This document shows positions 42,334 to 51,220 of a stretch of 56,016 nucleotides of DNA, piece after piece (within the stretch, counting starts at the first letter, position 1; every line of letters begins with the position of its first letter). Below the pieces are notes generated by a model. It made no database searches, was not told the DNA's origin, and was given only the letters and a program-made list of their open reading frames with translations. The position numbers and the translations under genes are program-made. This DNA comes from Akkermansia muciniphila (GTDB taxonomy: Bacteria; Verrucomicrobiota; Verrucomicrobiia; Limisphaerales; UBA9464), in contig CAMCYJ010000014.1 of NCBI GenBank assembly GCA_945883815.1, forward strand, positions 1-56,016. The letters run 5' to 3'.

Positions 42334-44997
42334 TTATTCTTCGCGTTCTGCGGGCAGTGCGGCGCCCCAGCGGCCGATGCTCCAACCCGTGATGGCGGCC
42401 ATGGCGAGCACGGCCAGACCCAGGCCCGCCATCCACCCCCAGGGCGGGTCGGTTTCGAGGGTCCAGCCGAAGGTCTGCACGTTGACCCGGTGGATGAGCA
42501 GCCAGCCCAGAGCCAGGCTGGCGACCAGACCGACGAGGATCCCGACAAGGGCGGTCAGGACGCTCTCCAGGGTGGTGGCCCAGGCGATCTCGGAATGCCG
42601 GAATCCAAGGGCTCGCAAGGTGGTGAGGTCGTTGCGCCGTTCCCACAGCAGGCTGGCCAAGGTGAAGCCCAATCCCAGCACCGAGACGGCGATGCCGATG
42701 AGTTCGAGGGCGTCGGTGATGGCGAAGGTTTGGCGGAAGATGCGCAGGGCCTCGCCGCGGAGGTGCCCCTGAGTGTACACGGCGAGACCGGGTTGCGCGG
42801 CTTTCCATCGGGCCCGGATGGCGGGTGCGTCGTCGGAGTTCCGTAGTTTGGCGATGACGCTGGTGGCCAATTCGTCGCCGAACCAGACCGCGAAGTGCTC
42901 GCGCTGGATCACCAGTGCACCGCGTTCGTTGCCGTAATCGGAGAAGATGCCGGCGATCCGTAGGGATCGGGGGCCGGTCGGCGTGGGGAGGGTCAGGGAG
43001 TCGCCGCGGTGCAATTGAAATCGGTGCGAGAAGCTCTCGCTGGCCAGGGCCAGCCCGCTGTTCCGCGCCGTATCCCAGATCGCCTCGTCGGTGGGTTCTT
43101 CGCGCCAGGCAATGCGAGCCTGGTCGCGCATGAAGGCGGGATTGCCGCCGAACAGCAGGGTCGAACCGCCGGGCAGTTGTAACTCGAGGGCTTGGACGAC
43201 GTTCGCCGCGACGACCTCCGGATCCGACACCAGAGCTTTCCAAGTTTCGGGGCGGATGCGGTTTTGGGTCGAGGCACTTTGGGCGCCTTCGCTGGAGACG
43301 TAGAGGTCGGCCATGAAGGTCCGCTCGATCCAGCCCCGTAAGGTGGTGTCGAAGCTGCCGACCAGGATGGCCATTCCGGCGGTCATGGCTACGGCACACA
43401 CCAAACCCGCGATGGCCAGTCGGTGTCGTCCGGTGGGTCGGCGCAGGTGGCTCAAGCCCAAACGCCCGGGTGCGGAGAGCCCTCCCCAGGAGGCCACTCG
43501 ACGTAACAAAAATGGGGGCAGCAGTCCGGCCAATAATCCGGCCCCGAGCAACCAGGTGAGGGCCGATCCGTAGGCGGCCAAAGAGATTCGGGATCCACCC
43601 TCCAGTCGCAGCGCGGGCAGCGTGGTCAGCAAGGCGCCCGTGAGGAGGAGCAGCAATGCCGTGGGCAGCACCCAACGGGGAGCAGCGGTTCCGGCTTGGG
43701 ACCGGCCCCGGCCGATCAATTGGGCTGGCGGCGTGGTTGCGGCTTGGCGCGCGGGCCATCCTCCGGCCACCAAGCTGGCGGCTATGGCCAGCAACAAGGC
43801 GGCCCCGGCTTCCACCGGATCGAGGGAGGCCGACCGGACGGCGGTGGCGTAGTAGAGCGAATTGACGGTTTGGCCCACGCCGCGCACGGCTCCCTGTGCT
43901 CCGGCCCAGCCCAAGATCAGACCCAGGACGCCGCCGATGAGGCCAAGCACCGCAGCCTCCAACAACCAGGCGCGGCGGATGCGCTCAGGCTCGACTCCCA
44001 AGGAACGCAGAATGGCGATTTCTTCACGGCGTCGGACCACCGCGCCATCGAGGGCCTGAAAAACCAGCATCAACCCTACCAGCAATGCGAGCAGCGACAG
44101 GATGGTGAGATTCAGGCGGAAGGCCTGGGTCATGGTGGCGGCATTGTCGCGGCGGTCGGAAGAACTGCTGAGAATCCAACGGCCTGCCATCCAGGCGCTG
44201 AGTTCTTGGCGGAGGGCGGCTGCCCGGACTGATCGATCAGTTCCCTCGGGCAAGACGAACTCGATGCGGTCGAGTTGTCCGGTTCGGGCGGTCAGCCGCT
44301 GCAGTGCGGGAAGATCGAGCAGCAGCAGGTTGTCCGGGGCTTTGGGTTGCGAGGGATCTTCCGGAATGACGCCCGCAATCCTCAATTCTACGATTTGCTC
44401 CTGAACCACTAGTCGGAGGGTCGGAGACGAGAGGCGGGCTGCGACGGCCGAGGGGACGAGGACCGCATAGGGGTCTTGCAGGCGGGTCCAGAGGGCCGAC
44501 TCATCGGTCGGTGGGTTGGTTGATGAAACAGGCAGGAGGTCCGGCGGCACCGGAACTGCCTGCGAACGTTCCGGTCGGCGGGCCTGAGCCAAATTTTGCA
44601 GTGCCACCCAATCCACGCCGAGGAGCGTGTAGGTGGTGCGGCTGCCGATGGCCGATTGCGATCCATCACCCGGTTCGACGGCAGTGCTCTCCACGACAGG
44701 CACCCAGTGGACCGGTGTGTCAGTGAAACGCTCGCGGAGATCCGAGAGCAAGGAGTCGGGCAAGCTTCCCGCTGGAGACAGGATGATCCCGTCGCTCTCG
44801 GCGGTGACCACATCGGTGAAATTCTGGAAACTGGAAATCGCCGCTCGATTGGCCAGTCGGATGGACAAGTAAACGGCGACGCCCAGAGCCAATGTCAGAA
44901 TCAGCAGCCCAGTGGTCCACGGTGCGCTGCGCGCATGGCGCCAACTGACCTGGGTCCAGAGCAATCGTTGGACTTGCGGTGGGGTGCCCTCGGTCAT
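42334..44997 (-). CDS. ABC transporter permease, double FtsX type
   Basis: 887-aa inner-membrane protein with two FtsX-like domains. N-terminal helix PWTTGLLILTLALGVAVYLS, a large periplasmic domain, then helices LNLTILSLLALLVGLMLVFQ with the cytoplasmic loop RRREEIAILRSLGVEPE, a second set around LPTALLLLLTGALLTTLPAL and ILVGSFDTTLRGW, and a final FtsX block LTTLRALGFRHSEIAWATTL. This layout is that of YbbP/AttFG-like permeases, which extract or move lipophilic molecules from the membrane together with an LolD-like ATPase. The ATG at 44997 overlaps the ATPase stop in an ATGA. Confidence 0.93.
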   Translation of the reverse strand: MTEGTPPQVQRLLWTQVSWRHARSAPWTTGLLILTLALGVAVYLSIRLANRAAISSFQNFTDVVTAESDGIILSPAGSLPDSLLSDLRERFTDTPVHWVPVVESTAVEPGDGSQSAIGSRTTYTLLGVDWVALQNLAQARRPERSQAVPVPPDLLPVSSTNPPTDESALWTRLQDPYAVLVPSAVAARLSSPTLRLVVQEQIVELRIAGVIPEDPSQPKAPDNLLLLDLPALQRLTARTGQLDRIEFVLPEGTDRSVRAAALRQELSAWMAGRWILSSSSDRRDNAATMTQAFRLNLTILSLLALLVGLMLVFQALDGAVVRRREEIAILRSLGVEPERIRRAWLLEAAVLGLIGGVLGLILGWAGAQGAVRGVGQTVNSLYYATAVRSASLDPVEAGAALLLAIAASLVAGGWPARQAATTPPAQLIGRGRSQAGTAAPRWVLPTALLLLLTGALLTTLPALRLEGGSRISLAAYGSALTWLLGAGLLAGLLPPFLLRRVASWGGLSAPGRLGLSHLRRPTGRHRLAIAGLVCAVAMTAGMAILVGSFDTTLRGWIERTFMADLYVSSEGAQSASTQNRIRPETWKALVSDPEVVAANVVQALELQLPGGSTLLFGGNPAFMRDQARIAWREEPTDEAIWDTARNSGLALASESFSHRFQLHRGDSLTLPTPTGPRSLRIAGIFSDYGNERGALVIQREHFAVWFGDELATSVIAKLRNSDDAPAIRARWKAAQPGLAVYTQGHLRGEALRIFRQTFAITDALELIGIAVSVLGLGFTLASLLWERRNDLTTLRALGFRHSEIAWATTLESVLTALVGILVGLVASLALGWLLIHRVNVQTFGWTLETDPPWGWMAGLGLAVLAMAAITGWSIGRWGAALPAEREE

Positions 44998-45701
44998 AGG
45001 CGCTCGGGGGAAGTCGACGACTCGGACTCAATGATGCCGTCTCGCAGACGTATTTCGCGGTGGCAAATGGCCGCTGCTTCCGGGCTGTGGGTGACCAGAA
45101 CCAAGGCGGTGCCCGTTTCGTCACTCAATTGGCGGAGCAAATCGAGGATGCGTTGGCCATTGCGCGAATCGAGGTTGCCCGTGGGTTCATCGGCCAAGAG
45201 CAATCGAGGCCGGTGGATGAGGGCGCGGGCGATGGCGATGCGTTGCATTTCGCCCCCGGACAGTTCGCCGGGCGGAGCATCAGCCCGGTGGGCCACACCA
45301 ACGCGCTCGAGGAGGGCTGCCACCCGGGTCCGGCGTTCTGAAGCTGGCACGCCCAGCAATTGAAGGGGCAACTCCACGTTCTCGCTCGCGGTCAGTGTGG
45401 GCAGTAGGTGGAAGAACTGGAAGACCGTGCCGAAGTGGCGACGCCGGAGTGCGGCCAGCCCATTGCCATCCAAGGTGTTGAGGCTGACCTCGTCGAAGTC
45501 GATGCGACCGGATTTGGGTCGATCCACGCCCCCGAGGAGATTGAGCAGGGTGGTTTTCCCGGATCCCGATGGGCCGGTGAGCGCCACCCGTTCGCCCACG
45601 TGGATACGCAGCGAAACCCCAGCCAGTACGGGACGTTCACTGTAGGCGTGGTGCACGTCGCTGGCTTGGAGCAATACACGGGGGGTCACCGATTGCGTCA
45701 T
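44994..45701 (-). CDS. ABC transporter ATP-binding protein, LolD/MacB type
   Basis: 235-aa ATPase. Walker A is [19 protein letters not shown], the signature is [20 protein letters not shown], and Walker B plus D-loop is [20 protein letters not shown]. The Q-loop [20 protein letters not shown] fits the LolD/FtsE/MacB branch, which powers FtsX-type permeases without transporting through a classical channel. The ATG at 45701 is used; a GTG at 45710 would add three residues. It is the first gene of a three-gene operon with the permease and the AttH-like protein. Confidence 0.95.
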   Translation of the reverse strand: MTQSVTPRVLLQASDVHHAYSERPVLAGVSLRIHVGERVALTGPSGSGKTTLLNLLGGVDRPKSGRIDFDEVSLNTLDGNGLAALRRRHFGTVFQFFHLLPTLTASENVELPLQLLGVPASERRTRVAALLERVGVAHRADAPPGELSGGEMQRIAIARALIHRPRLLLADEPTGNLDSRNGQRILDLLRQLSDETGTALVLVTHSPEAAAICHREIRLRDGIIESESSTSPERL

Positions 45702-45813
45702 CAGGCTCACAACATGCCTTGGAACTCAGGAAGTCCAAGCTGCGAGAGATCGAACGGCGGAAATCGTCACTGCGACCCTACCGTCGAAGGAACCGGTTCT
45801 GGGTGTCGGAGGC

Positions 45814-46680
45814 TCAAGCAGGCTTCAGCGGGATCGCGGAGGGTCCGCGCCGATACCCGCTGAGGTCCACCGTCACGAGGCCGTACCCGAGATGGCGCAA
45901 GCGAACCACCACAGACTCTCTGAGCTGAGGGTCTTGCCAGCGCTGGAACTCGGGCGGTCCGACTTCGATGCGAGCCAGATGACCCTTGAGGGAGCCTCCG
46001 AGTTCGTGATGTCGGACGCGGAGGTCATGGAATCCTTGGCCTCGTAGAAAGGCCTCGGCCTCTTCGACCATCCGGAGTTTTTCTTCCGTGACGGCCTCGC
46101 CGGTGGGGATGCGGGAACTCAGGCAGGCCATTTGGGGCTTGTCGGCGGTCGGCAGGCCGAGGTGGGCACTGAGCTCGCGGATTTCTGCCTTGGTCAGGCC
46201 TAGTTCTTTGAGCGGGGCGCGGACTTGGAATTCACCGGCCGCCTTGGCCCCGGGGCGATGATCGCCGATGTCGCTGGCATTCTCACCGTAGGCCAACACC
46301 TGATATCCGAGTGAACGGGCCATGGGCTCGAGTTCGCGGAAGAGGGCGTGCTTGCAGAAGTAGCAGCGGTTCTCGGGATTGGAGAGGTATCGGGGATCGT
46401 TGAATTCCTGGGTCTGGAGGACGCGGACAGGGATTCCAAATCGCTCGGCGATTTCCAGGGCTTCTTGCAGTTCGCGGCGGGGCAGGCTGGGCGAATCGGC
46501 GATGGCCGCCAGGGATCGTTCGCCGAGGACATCGTGCGCGACCTTGGCCAAGAAGACCGAGTCCACGCCGCCGGAATAGGCGATGACGCAACTGCCGTAT
46601 CCCGCCAAGAGTTCTCTCAGGGCGCGGTATTTGGCCTCGGTGATCGGTATCAAGGCGCTGTTGGAGGCGGGAGCTGTCAC
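45814..46680 (-). CDS. larE: ATP-dependent sacrificial sulfur transferase LarE
   Basis: 288-aa PP-loop ATPase that transfers sulfur to the nickel-pincer cofactor precursor of lactate racemase (LarB/LarC/LarE pathway). The PP-loop is IAYSGGVDSVFLAKV (SGGVDS at 36-41). NPENRCYFCKHALF carries Cys106 and Cys109, and Cys186 in KPQMACLSSRIPTGE corresponds to the sacrificial cysteine of characterised LarE. Starts at a GTG at 46680 in a GTGA overlap with the PIG-L stop. No larB or larC lies in the window, so the final acceptor is not shown. Confidence 0.93.
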   Translation of the reverse strand: MTAPASNSALIPITEAKYRALRELLAGYGSCVIAYSGGVDSVFLAKVAHDVLGERSLAAIADSPSLPRRELQEALEIAERFGIPVRVLQTQEFNDPRYLSNPENRCYFCKHALFRELEPMARSLGYQVLAYGENASDIGDHRPGAKAAGEFQVRAPLKELGLTKAEIRELSAHLGLPTADKPQMACLSSRIPTGEAVTEEKLRMVEEAEAFLRGQGFHDLRVRHHELGGSLKGHLARIEVGPPEFQRWQDPQLRESVVVRLRHLGYGLVTVDLSGYRRGPSAIPLKPA

Positions 46681-47537
46681 ACCGTAAACAGGGTATCTGG
46701 CCGGTCGTTGAGGCCGAGGTTGAGACCGCCCTGTTGGATTTCGACGACCGCACCGTTCTTCCAAAGACTGCGGCGGTAGAGGGTGGCGAAACCAAAGTCG
46801 GGGGCCGCGCCGCCTTGGCCACCAACGAGTTCGCTGCCGCGGCGGACGTTGTCTTGCATCCAGGCGGGCAGGAGCAGGTGGAAGGGGTTTCGCTTCACCT
46901 CGCCGGCGTGAAAGGAAATGCCGCTGACGAGGTCGGTGAGGTCGTTCTCGCTGATTTCGACCATCAAGTTGGGGCGGGTCATTTGGCCCCAGTATTCGGT
47001 TTCGATGAGGACGGTTTGGAAGTCGGGTCCGAGGGTGGCGAGTGCGTCCATCACGAGGTGATGGGTTCCGATGTGTGAGCCGTTCCAATCGGCGACATGG
47101 GGGACGAGGATGGCTGCGGGGGCCTCGCGGCGCAGGATGTCGGCGATGCATCGGACCATGGGGGCCCAGACGGCGGGTTCTTCAGAGCGGCATTTGGGGG
47201 TGACCTTTTCGAGGCCGTTCGGGATGGTCTGGATCAATCCGAAACCCATGTAAGCGCAGGCGGCTTGGAGTTCGGTCCAGCGTTCAGACTGGCGGGCGCG
47301 GTTGCTGCCTTGGGTGACGGCGACATTTTGTATGCTCCATCCGCATTCCCGGAGGAGGCGAAGAGCGAGGCCGCCGATGATGCATTCGTCGTCGGGGTGC
47401 GGGGAAAAGATGAGAGCCTTGGGCGCGCCCGGACGGGGTGTGGCCACGGTGGTCGGAGTCAGTCCGCCCATGGGGAAGGAGCGGCCTTCACGGAAGTTGC
47501 GGGCGTAATCGCGGACGATCGTCGCGTAGGGATTCAT
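46677..47537 (-). CDS. PIG-L/LmbE-family deacetylase
   Basis: 286-aa zinc-dependent N-acetyl-sugar deacetylase fold. The metal site begins ALIFSPHPDDECIIGGLALR (His47, Asp50) and is completed by HVADWNGSHIGTHHLV further on, the usual HxxH-type third ligand region. Members remove acetyl groups from GlcNAc-containing lipids, thiols or other small molecules; the substrate is not predictable. It is translationally coupled to larE, an association I cannot explain from known pathways. Start ATG at 47537, divergent from the pseudopilin gene at 47731. Confidence 0.9.
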   Translation of the reverse strand: MNPYATIVRDYARNFREGRSFPMGGLTPTTVATPRPGAPKALIFSPHPDDECIIGGLALRLLRECGWSIQNVAVTQGSNRARQSERWTELQAACAYMGFGLIQTIPNGLEKVTPKCRSEEPAVWAPMVRCIADILRREAPAAILVPHVADWNGSHIGTHHLVMDALATLGPDFQTVLIETEYWGQMTRPNLMVEISENDLTDLVSGISFHAGEVKRNPFHLLLPAWMQDNVRRGSELVGGQGGAAPDFGFATLYRRSLWKNGAVVEIQQGGLNLGLNDRPDTLFTV

Positions 47538-47730
47538 ACGAACGGCTAGACTGTAATGTCCGAATCGCCGGAGAAAAGGACCGAGTCGGGCAGATGAGTT
47601 GGCGGAAAGGACAGGAGTGGCCCGCCGGTGGAGAGAGGCGTGGGCAAATCGAATGGGGGCCAGTCGCCGGTGTGGACAATCGGCGGGATCTTGTTTTCAT
47701 GGACCCAGTTGCCGATTAGACCCCCATTCC

Positions 47731-48519
47731 ATGAAAACCCGGATGAATCGACATGCCAACGGGGCCTTCACGCTGATCGAACTCCTGGTGGTGATCGCCA
47801 TCATCGCCATCTTGGCCGGCATGCTCTTGCCGGCCTTGGGCAAGGCCAAGGCAAAGGGGGAGACCATTGCGTGCATGAACAACCTGAAGCAAATCGCGCT
47901 CTTCATGCAGTTGTACACGGATGACAATCGGGATGTGTTTCCGGGACATCGGAATGGCAATCTCACTTCTTCCGATGAGCCGCCCTCCCGGACGAATTGG
48001 TGGGGGACAGCCATGGTGGGCTATGCCAGGGGGCAATCGAACTACTTCCGATGCCATGCTCTCAAGGGACAGCGCAAGGATGCGGGCATCAGTTGGTCTT
48101 GGAAATTCGACTGCCACCTCGTGGGCTATGGTTACAACGCATTCTTTCTCGGGGTGCATCCGTACGATTCGCACGAGGCGGCCGGTCTCTCGACCACCAA
48201 GTGGTTCAAGCGTTCGTCGATTGTGAATGCTTCCCAGAATCTGGTGGTGGGCGACACCATGCCCAAGCCGGATCTGACATGGAGCAGCAGCCTCTGGTGG
48301 CCCAGCTCGGGCATGACTCCGGGGCGTGGTAACACTTACGAGGGCATCGATGACAATCGCCACGGTCGCCGGGGTAATGTGGTGTTCAATGATGGGCACG
48401 CCGAGACCCGCCGCAGCGCCAACATCAATCCTCCGGACGACCCGATCAAAGGCGGGGCCAATCAGTTTCGCAACGCCCTCTACTGGGATCCGCTGCAGCG
48501 CAAGGGGACGGCCGAGTAG
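47731..48519 (+). CDS. Pseudopilin-like protein with N-terminal methylation motif and H-x9-DG C-terminus
   Basis: 262-aa exported protein of the large type IV pilin-like family that is expanded in Verrucomicrobia, Planctomycetes and Lentisphaerae. The prepilin motif [19 protein letters not shown] follows a short basic leader (KTRMNRHA), with cleavage expected just before the Phe. The periplasmic part has [19 protein letters not shown] and the characteristic ending [20 protein letters not shown]. The ATG at 47731 gives the normal short leader; the open frame extends further upstream but has no membrane logic. These proteins are thought to be delivered by a type II secretion-like apparatus; individual roles are unknown. 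Confidence 0.92.
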   Translation: MKTRMNRHANGAFTLIELLVVIAIIAILAGMLLPALGKAKAKGETIACMNNLKQIALFMQLYTDDNRDVFPGHRNGNLTSSDEPPSRTNWWGTAMVGYARGQSNYFRCHALKGQRKDAGISWSWKFDCHLVGYGYNAFFLGVHPYDSHEAAGLSTTKWFKRSSIVNASQNLVVGDTMPKPDLTWSSSLWWPSSGMTPGRGNTYEGIDDNRHGRRGNVVFNDGHAETRRSANINPPDDPIKGGANQFRNALYWDPLQRKGTAE

Positions 48520-48666
48520 GAGCAATCCGAGGGCTAGACTGGTTGGAACCGATTGCGGGCAGCGCTCATCGGGCGGGTTTTGATGCGTTTTCTTGAACGG
48601 GTTGGAGCGCCAATCCGCTGCCTCATTGGGCTTCAAAGCCCTGGGGCTGTCATTCAGTCTCGCGCT

Positions 48667-51063
48667 GTGACCGACGTTTTCAGCGAGTCTGCCCAAGTCC
48701 GACATGCCCGTTTGGCGGCGGAAATCCTCGCACACGACCGGGCCTATTATGTCCTGTCGGCACCGACCATCACCGATCTGGAATACGACCGATTGTATCG
48801 GGACCTCAAGCAATTGGAGGCGACTCATCCGGAACTGATCACCCCGGAGTCTCCCACCCAGCGTGTGGGCGGGGCACCGTCCGAGGGCTTTGCCCGGGTG
48901 GAACACCAGCGGCCCATGCTTTCCTTGGAGAAGGTCGACGCTTCGGAATCCCCTTCGTCGGCCGAGGAGCCCGATCGGGAACGCCGGGTGCGTTTGCAGG
49001 ATGAGAACACGCTGGAGGCGCTGCGGACCTGGCACGGGCAGATTTGCAAGACGCTCGGCCGGGACTTTGTGCCGCTCATCATGGAGCCCAAGGTGGATGG
49101 CGTGTCGTTGAGCCTCCATTATCGGCGTGGCAAGTTGACCCTGGGCGTGACCCGCGGCGACGGCCGGTTCGGCGACGACATCACGGCCAACCTGCGCACC
49201 ATTCGCGCAATTCCGCTGCAATTGGCGACCGACGAACCGCCCGAGTGGATTGAGATCCGGGGCGAGGCCTATATGACGCTGGACGATTTCGGCACGATGA
49301 ACGCCGCGCTGGTGGCGTCGGGCGAGAAGGCCGCGCCCAATCCGCGGAACGCGACCTCCGGATCGCTGAAGCAGCTCGACCCGAAGATCGTGGCCCAACG
49401 ACCGATCCGAGCGGTGTTCTACGCGGTGGGTGTGTACGAGGGCATCCGCTTCGAGAGCCATTCCCAGATGCTCCGCCAATTCGCTTCTTGGGGCGTGCCG
49501 GTTCAGTCGCGCTGGTGGACTTGCGGCAACATGACCGAGTTGGTCGAACTTTACCGCTCGGCCGTCGTGGCCGCGTACGATGAAAACCACGACCTGCGCC
49601 GTCAGTTGCCCTACGAGATCGATGGCGTGGTCATCAAGGTAGACCGTTTCGAAGATGCTGCTCGGATCCCGGACAAGCGCCGCTCGCCCGGCTATGCCAT
49701 CGTCCACAAGCCTGTGCCGTGGATTACCCCGGCGCAGACCCTGCTCAAGGCCATCACCGTGCAAGTCGGACGTACCGGTGTTCTGACGCCGGTGGCCGAG
49801 CTGGAGCCGGTGTTCGTGCAGGGATCGACGGTGGCCCGGGCCACATTGCACAACGAAGACGAGATTCGCCGGAAGGACATCCGCATCGGCGATACGGTGG
49901 TGATCCGCAAGGCGGGCATGGTGATCCCTGAGGTGGCCGAAGTGCTCACCACATTGCGGGCGCCGGGAGCTGAGGTGTTCGACTTGGTGCGCCATGTCGG
50001 CGGTCAATGCCCAGCCTGCGGCGGGCCCATCGCCAAGGAGAAGGTGTCAGATGGCGACCAGGACGAGGTGGCCTGGCGTTGCCAGAACGTGGCCGCCTGT
50101 CCGGCCCAATTGACCCGGCGCGTGGAGTACTTTGCCCAACGCAAGGCGCTGGATATCGAATCGCTCGGCGGAATCGTGGCCGAAAAACTGGTGGAACGGG
50201 GCTGGGTGCGTGATCCGCTGGAGCTTTTCAACCTCACCGTCGATCGCCTGGCCACGCTGAACCTGGGCACCGACGAGGAACCGCGCGTCTTCGGCGCCAA
50301 GAACGCGGGCAAGGTGGTCGCCGCCCTCGAGCGGGCTCGCACAGCGCCGTTGCACCGTTGGCTGCACGCGCTGGGTGTGCCTTCGGTGGGTGAGACCATG
50401 GCCTACGAAATTGCCCGCCTGCATGAAGATCTGGGTCAGGTGGCTCGCTCGGAGATCCTGGCGGGCATCGTCCGATTGGGACGGCTCTACGACCAACTCT
50501 CCGACTCCTCGCCCTCGTTGGCGGCTCCGGACTCGCCCGAGCGGGAGCGCCGTCGCGAGGAGTACGAGCGGCTCAAGGGCGAGATCCGCGATCAGGGAGA
50601 TCGATTGGTGGAGTTGGGCGGCGCCGAGGCCAATGCCCGCTGGACCCAACTGCGCCAGAAGGGCAGTTCGGCCGTGCCCGAGTACGTGACGCGGATCGAA
50701 TACGGTGCCGCGGGAGCGCTGACCGCATATTTGGAGTCCGAGACCGGTCGCCGGACGCTGGAGCGTTTAGGCCAATTGGGCATTCAACCCAAGACCGAGC
50801 GGGCCGTCTCAGGTTCGGGTTCGACCTCTGGGTCTATCGCCGGCAAGACCTGGGTCTTGACCGGAACATTGCCCACCCTCGGCCGTGACGAGGCATCAGC
50901 GATGATCCGCCAATCCGGGGGTAAGGTGGCTTCGTCGGTTAGTCGCAACACCGATTACCTGCTGGCCGGCGAGAGCGCTGGGTCCAAGTTGGACAAGGCC
51001 CGGGAGTTGGGTGTGGCCATCGTCGACGAGGCCGCCTTCCTCAAGCTCGTGCGCGGTGATTGA
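48667..51063 (+). CDS. ligA: NAD-dependent DNA ligase
   Basis: Seals nicks during replication and repair. From the GTG at 48667 it is 799 aa, longer than the ~670 aa usual for LigA; upstream in-frame ATGs at 48583 and earlier would make it longer still. The adenylation site is MEPKVDGVSLSL with Lys142. The OB-fold carries ITVQVGRTGVLTPVAELEPV; the Cys4 zinc finger is CPACGG ... CQNVAACPAQ; the helix-hairpin-helix part includes LHALGVPSVGETMA; the BRCT domain is GKTWVLTGTLPTLGRDEASA to the end. Two insertions explain the extra length: one between SLEKV and TLEALRTW (about residues 91-116), and a longer charged one (PERERRREEYERLKGEIRDQ region) inside the HhH domain. The last 160 bases recur as a pseudogene at 55.7 kb. 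Confidence 0.97.
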   Translation: MTDVFSESAQVRHARLAAEILAHDRAYYVLSAPTITDLEYDRLYRDLKQLEATHPELITPESPTQRVGGAPSEGFARVEHQRPMLSLEKVDASESPSSAEEPDRERRVRLQDENTLEALRTWHGQICKTLGRDFVPLIMEPKVDGVSLSLHYRRGKLTLGVTRGDGRFGDDITANLRTIRAIPLQLATDEPPEWIEIRGEAYMTLDDFGTMNAALVASGEKAAPNPRNATSGSLKQLDPKIVAQRPIRAVFYAVGVYEGIRFESHSQMLRQFASWGVPVQSRWWTCGNMTELVELYRSAVVAAYDENHDLRRQLPYEIDGVVIKVDRFEDAARIPDKRRSPGYAIVHKPVPWITPAQTLLKAITVQVGRTGVLTPVAELEPVFVQGSTVARATLHNEDEIRRKDIRIGDTVVIRKAGMVIPEVAEVLTTLRAPGAEVFDLVRHVGGQCPACGGPIAKEKVSDGDQDEVAWRCQNVAACPAQLTRRVEYFAQRKALDIESLGGIVAEKLVERGWVRDPLELFNLTVDRLATLNLGTDEEPRVFGAKNAGKVVAALERARTAPLHRWLHALGVPSVGETMAYEIARLHEDLGQVARSEILAGIVRLGRLYDQLSDSSPSLAAPDSPERERRREEYERLKGEIRDQGDRLVELGGAEANARWTQLRQKGSSAVPEYVTRIEYGAAGALTAYLESETGRRTLERLGQLGIQPKTERAVSGSGSTSGSIAGKTWVLTGTLPTLGRDEASAMIRQSGGKVASSVSRNTDYLLAGESAGSKLDKARELGVAIVDEAAFLKLVRGD

Positions 51064-51081
51064 GAGCCGGCGCCGACGTGT

Positions 51082-51129
51082 TTTCGAGTCCGTGGCGGCC
51101 GTTAATCGTGGGGCCAGCCTGCACGCTCT
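51082..51129 (-). pseudogene. Probable 3'-end fragment of the convergent gene at the right edge
   Basis: Read on the minus strand the sequence gives RACRLAPRLTAATDSK, which aligns with TAQLLAPRLPAAAASK in the gene ending at 55855; the shared DNA core is GGCCGCC with flanking matches. A stop codon interrupts the frame just upstream (TGA near 51139). It lies 18 bases after ligA, as the intact gene lies after the ligA pseudogene copy. Confidence 0.5.
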
Positions 51130-51220
51130 GCGACCGGGTCATTTCGAAGATTCCGACGCAGGCGAGAGGTGGTCCCTTTGAGTCCATCGTGAGGGCCGAT
51201 CCGGTTGGCTCGCTGGGCCT

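Noticed and set aside
47716-50007. 763-codon minus-strand ORF across the pseudopilin and ligA genes
   Set aside because: Antisense shadow of GC-rich coding sequence; the plus strand carries recognisable LigA and pseudopilin proteins.
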